This document shows positions 61,619 through 64,000 of a stretch of DNA of 64,000 nucleotides, in pieces. A program made the translations under genes and the position numbers. The stretch is from positions 19,962,001 to 20,026,000 of the forward strand of contig OU612072.1 in assembly GCA_914767715.1 (NCBI GenBank), written 5' to 3'. The stretch comes from Membranipora membranacea (lineage: Eukaryota > Bryozoa > Gymnolaemata > Cheilostomatida > Membraniporidae). The stretch's first letter is position 1; each line of letters begins with the position of its first letter. The notes beneath the pieces are model-generated. The model did not search any database and was not told the DNA's origin. It saw only the letters and a list, made by a program, of their open reading frames with translations.

Positions 61619-63389
61619 GTATGTTCAGTTTGTTTGTTGGATTATGCTATTGAAATAACACATATATCACACAACTACATCGCGTGTATGTATGTATGTG
61701 TTTTGATTTTAAAATTTTTGGAATTGTGCTCACCCACAAGTTAGAAGTGTCAGAATCAATCTGAAAGGTAAACACTGGCTACCACAATGTAATGCAATCT
61801 GAATGCCTTTCAGTTCTCAATGGAAATTGTTTTCAAGAACCATCTCGCATCAATCTCTTTATTAGGAATCAATCTCAATTTGGCAAACTCAATGTTTAGC
61901 CCACTGTCAAGAAAATGGTTACATCACTTCGACGGATCGATGGAATGTGTTTAAATTTTTAAAACTATATTACCTTCAAAATATTCTTGGAATTTGAAAA
62001 TGCCGAAAAACGGCGCCATAATGTGGAGTCGATATATTAGATATCGGAGTGTTTACCATCATAAAGGTAAATTTATCCCTTATGAGTAGGGCAGCTGCCA
62101 TTCAGTTTTGTAATATCATAACTGGCTGGCAGTAGAATTGCTGATATTAAATCAATGGAAATTGCCTCCGTTCAGAAGCTATACTATAGTATCGTCCAGC
62201 AAAGTAAAATTACAAATTATAAATTACAACCCCATCAAAAAGTTGTAAATGTTGTCAGAAAATCAGGGTTAGGCGATACTAACATGAGTATCTTCGCAGT
62301 GCAAACAAATTCAAGGATTTGTCAAAATATATTTAGACTTCGGTGACGACAGAATGGATGGAACTGAAGTATTAAACCTTTCACACCAAGAGATCAAAAT
62401 TTAATCCCTGGGTTGACTTGATCACATAGTATAATCATCAAAGTTTGCAAAATTTGACAGGTGTAAGATTAACACCTGAGCTGCAAGCGTTGAAATCATT
62501 ATCCTTTAAAATGTGCTCTGGAGTTTAACTCGGGATGATGTATTCCTGTTTTAAATTCATTCAAAAGAAGCTGCATTAAACATAATATAATTATGGTTGT
62601 GCTGTTTGCCTTCCTCCTGGAATCCAAAATGATCGCCGTTGACCTAAGTCATGATGCATCATGAAAAAAAAACATGTCACATCATGAAAGACATTTGAAA
62701 AAATGAATTGTTGCTGACAATAAAAGTATATATATATATATATATATAAATCATTGATGGAATTGAACTCAAGAACTGTAGAAACATTGTCCATTGTCAT
62801 GCAGTTTGTTCTGTTTGTGACAAAACATAGGGTGGGCTGCCCCTAAAGAGGGACGCAAGTTGCCCAGAGTCCTCATACTGAGAGTTGATACATCCTAGTA
62901 AACTAGAATGCATCCTAGAGGTGAGGCCATGGTGGACCTCCTTATCGTAAGTGTGCAGCAAGCTGCCAGAAACTGAAACAGGCACTAATCAGCCATTGGC
63001 CATGACACTTTGATCGTAGCCATAGGCCGAGAAGCGATCATACAGTTTGTCAATACAATTCAAACCTATATCAATATGGATCGATGATATTTTGACCGCA
63101 TAAGGAGTCAAAAACTTAGTATCAATGTAAATGTTGTATAAAAGATGTCTGCTAAGCAAGAATATCGCCATTTACGGTGGAAGTTGAAAACATTAGATGA
63201 TAACTCAACATGTAACCGGCATGGTATTTTGTTGAAGATATCAGCCCTAGCTCCCTAACTCACCCGATCTCCTACCCAGGAGAGAATCCCAGGTAGAGAG
63301 AAACCCACGTGCAGCAAGTTAAAATGTATGTCAGTGTCAAATGGATTAGGAGTTGTTTCAAAACTTAAACTAGCTGCCCCCGAACTGAC
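61619..63389. other. Intron or spacer after gene C exon 5
   Basis: No further LRR exon found before the window ends. Holds a (TA)n microsatellite at 62727-62748 and a partial extra copy of the duplicated unit at 63255-63300. Confidence 0.5.
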
Positions 63390-64000
63390 CCCAGTCTGTG
63401 ACTATGATTACATTTGTACCTAGATTGAGTTTTATGCAGTCTGTCTGTCTTGAGAAGTTTTACGTTTTCCCTTCACTTGATATCCGGCTAGCTCGCCCCA
63501 TCTCCTACCCAGGAAAGAATCCCAGGTAGAGAGGTTCCAAGGTGAAACAATATTTAACCTGGCTGATTGTCTTTGTGTTTGGAGGGGCAAGCAACCCTTT
63601 GGATTGGTGGGATTTGGGCTCTCTTGCATTTATCTGGAATTTCTGATGTAGATTGCATCAAAATTAATATGTCATTGAGAGGCAAGCAAACATTTTCGTC
63701 ACCCTCCACTGAGACCCATGTCTGGAAGTCTTCAGATGATGTTGACTTCCCAACACCCAACTTATACATGAGATGGGATTTCCTCCAGACTGAGAGGCTC
63801 TAAATACATATCTGACTCCAGGGTTGAACAGATTATAGTAGGCAACATACATATTTGAATATTTGAAATCCAGAACAACATCTCTGCTATAGCCTATTAG
63901 TCTATGAGTCATATTTGACAGCGATCTGTGTGCTGGTAGCAACAGTTAAGTATAGATTTCAATACTGTACTCCAAGGTAAAACTGGCAAACAGACTAAAT
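63390..64000. repeat. Tandem duplication unit, copy 2 (runs off the window)
   Basis: The second copy of 60480-61080. Because copy 1 lies about 0.4-1 kb before gene C exon 5, this copy may precede another LRR exon beyond the edge. Confidence 0.75.

Overview
The window is eukaryotic DNA, most likely from an invertebrate animal. It is AT-rich. Its genes are cut by GT-AG introns, the non-coding DNA is packed with old repeats, and the mobile elements are Ty3/gypsy LTR retrotransposons, LINEs, a tRNA-derived SINE and fold-back DNA elements. I cannot name the species. An LRR gene with symmetric exons, a secreted NHL-repeat gene and a DUF3987-type gene with introns would all fit a sponge, cnidarian or other marine invertebrate. 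That is an inference, not a reading.

Three host genes can be assembled by joining exons in consistent phase. Gene A (minus strand, 13378 to 8775, nine exons, 677 residues) encodes a secreted protein: a signal peptide, an NHL beta-propeller, a Thr-rich linker and a series of cysteine-containing modules, two of which are tandem exon copies. Its last two exons are duplicated intact at 3362-2903 without the rest of the gene. Gene B (plus strand, 22255-26981, seven exons, 441 residues, TATA box upstream, AATAAA directly after the stop) resembles the DUF3987 P-loop family, known mainly from bacteria and phages. Gene C (plus strand, from 53252 past the right edge of the useful exons) is an LRR protein whose LRR exons (138, 147, 147 nt) all begin and end in phase 2.

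Region by region: 1-9230 is non-coding except for the duplicated 3' exons. It is built from two segmental duplications (about 1740-3400 with 7780-9230, and about 3677-6110 with 19520-21005), a SINE, and several inverted repeats. 8775-13378 is gene A. 13380-22150 is repeats and featureless spacer. 22158-26987 is gene B. 26988-29105 is spacer. 29106-34029 is a recent gypsy element (gypsy-1) with 98% identical LTRs and a CAAAT target duplication, but with a broken pol. 34030-43390 is spacer with dispersed repeats, a 12-bp minisatellite and two 30-bp palindromes. 43394-50412 is an older minus-strand gypsy element (gypsy-2). It has lost its RT core, carries a nested LINE and has an extra 3' reading frame. 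50413-53200 is repeats. 53252-61618 is gene C, whose introns hold a 1.3-kb palindrome and LINE remains. 61619-64000 is spacer and the start of a tandem duplication.

The most unusual signals are three. One is a family of inverted-repeat insertions with 7-bp target duplications that includes a 30-bp insertion consisting only of its two ends. The second is the unrecognised, possibly SGNH-like reading frame in gypsy-2. The third is gene B, an intron-bearing DUF3987-like gene in an animal-type genome. All joins and identities were worked out by eye and none was checked by a search.
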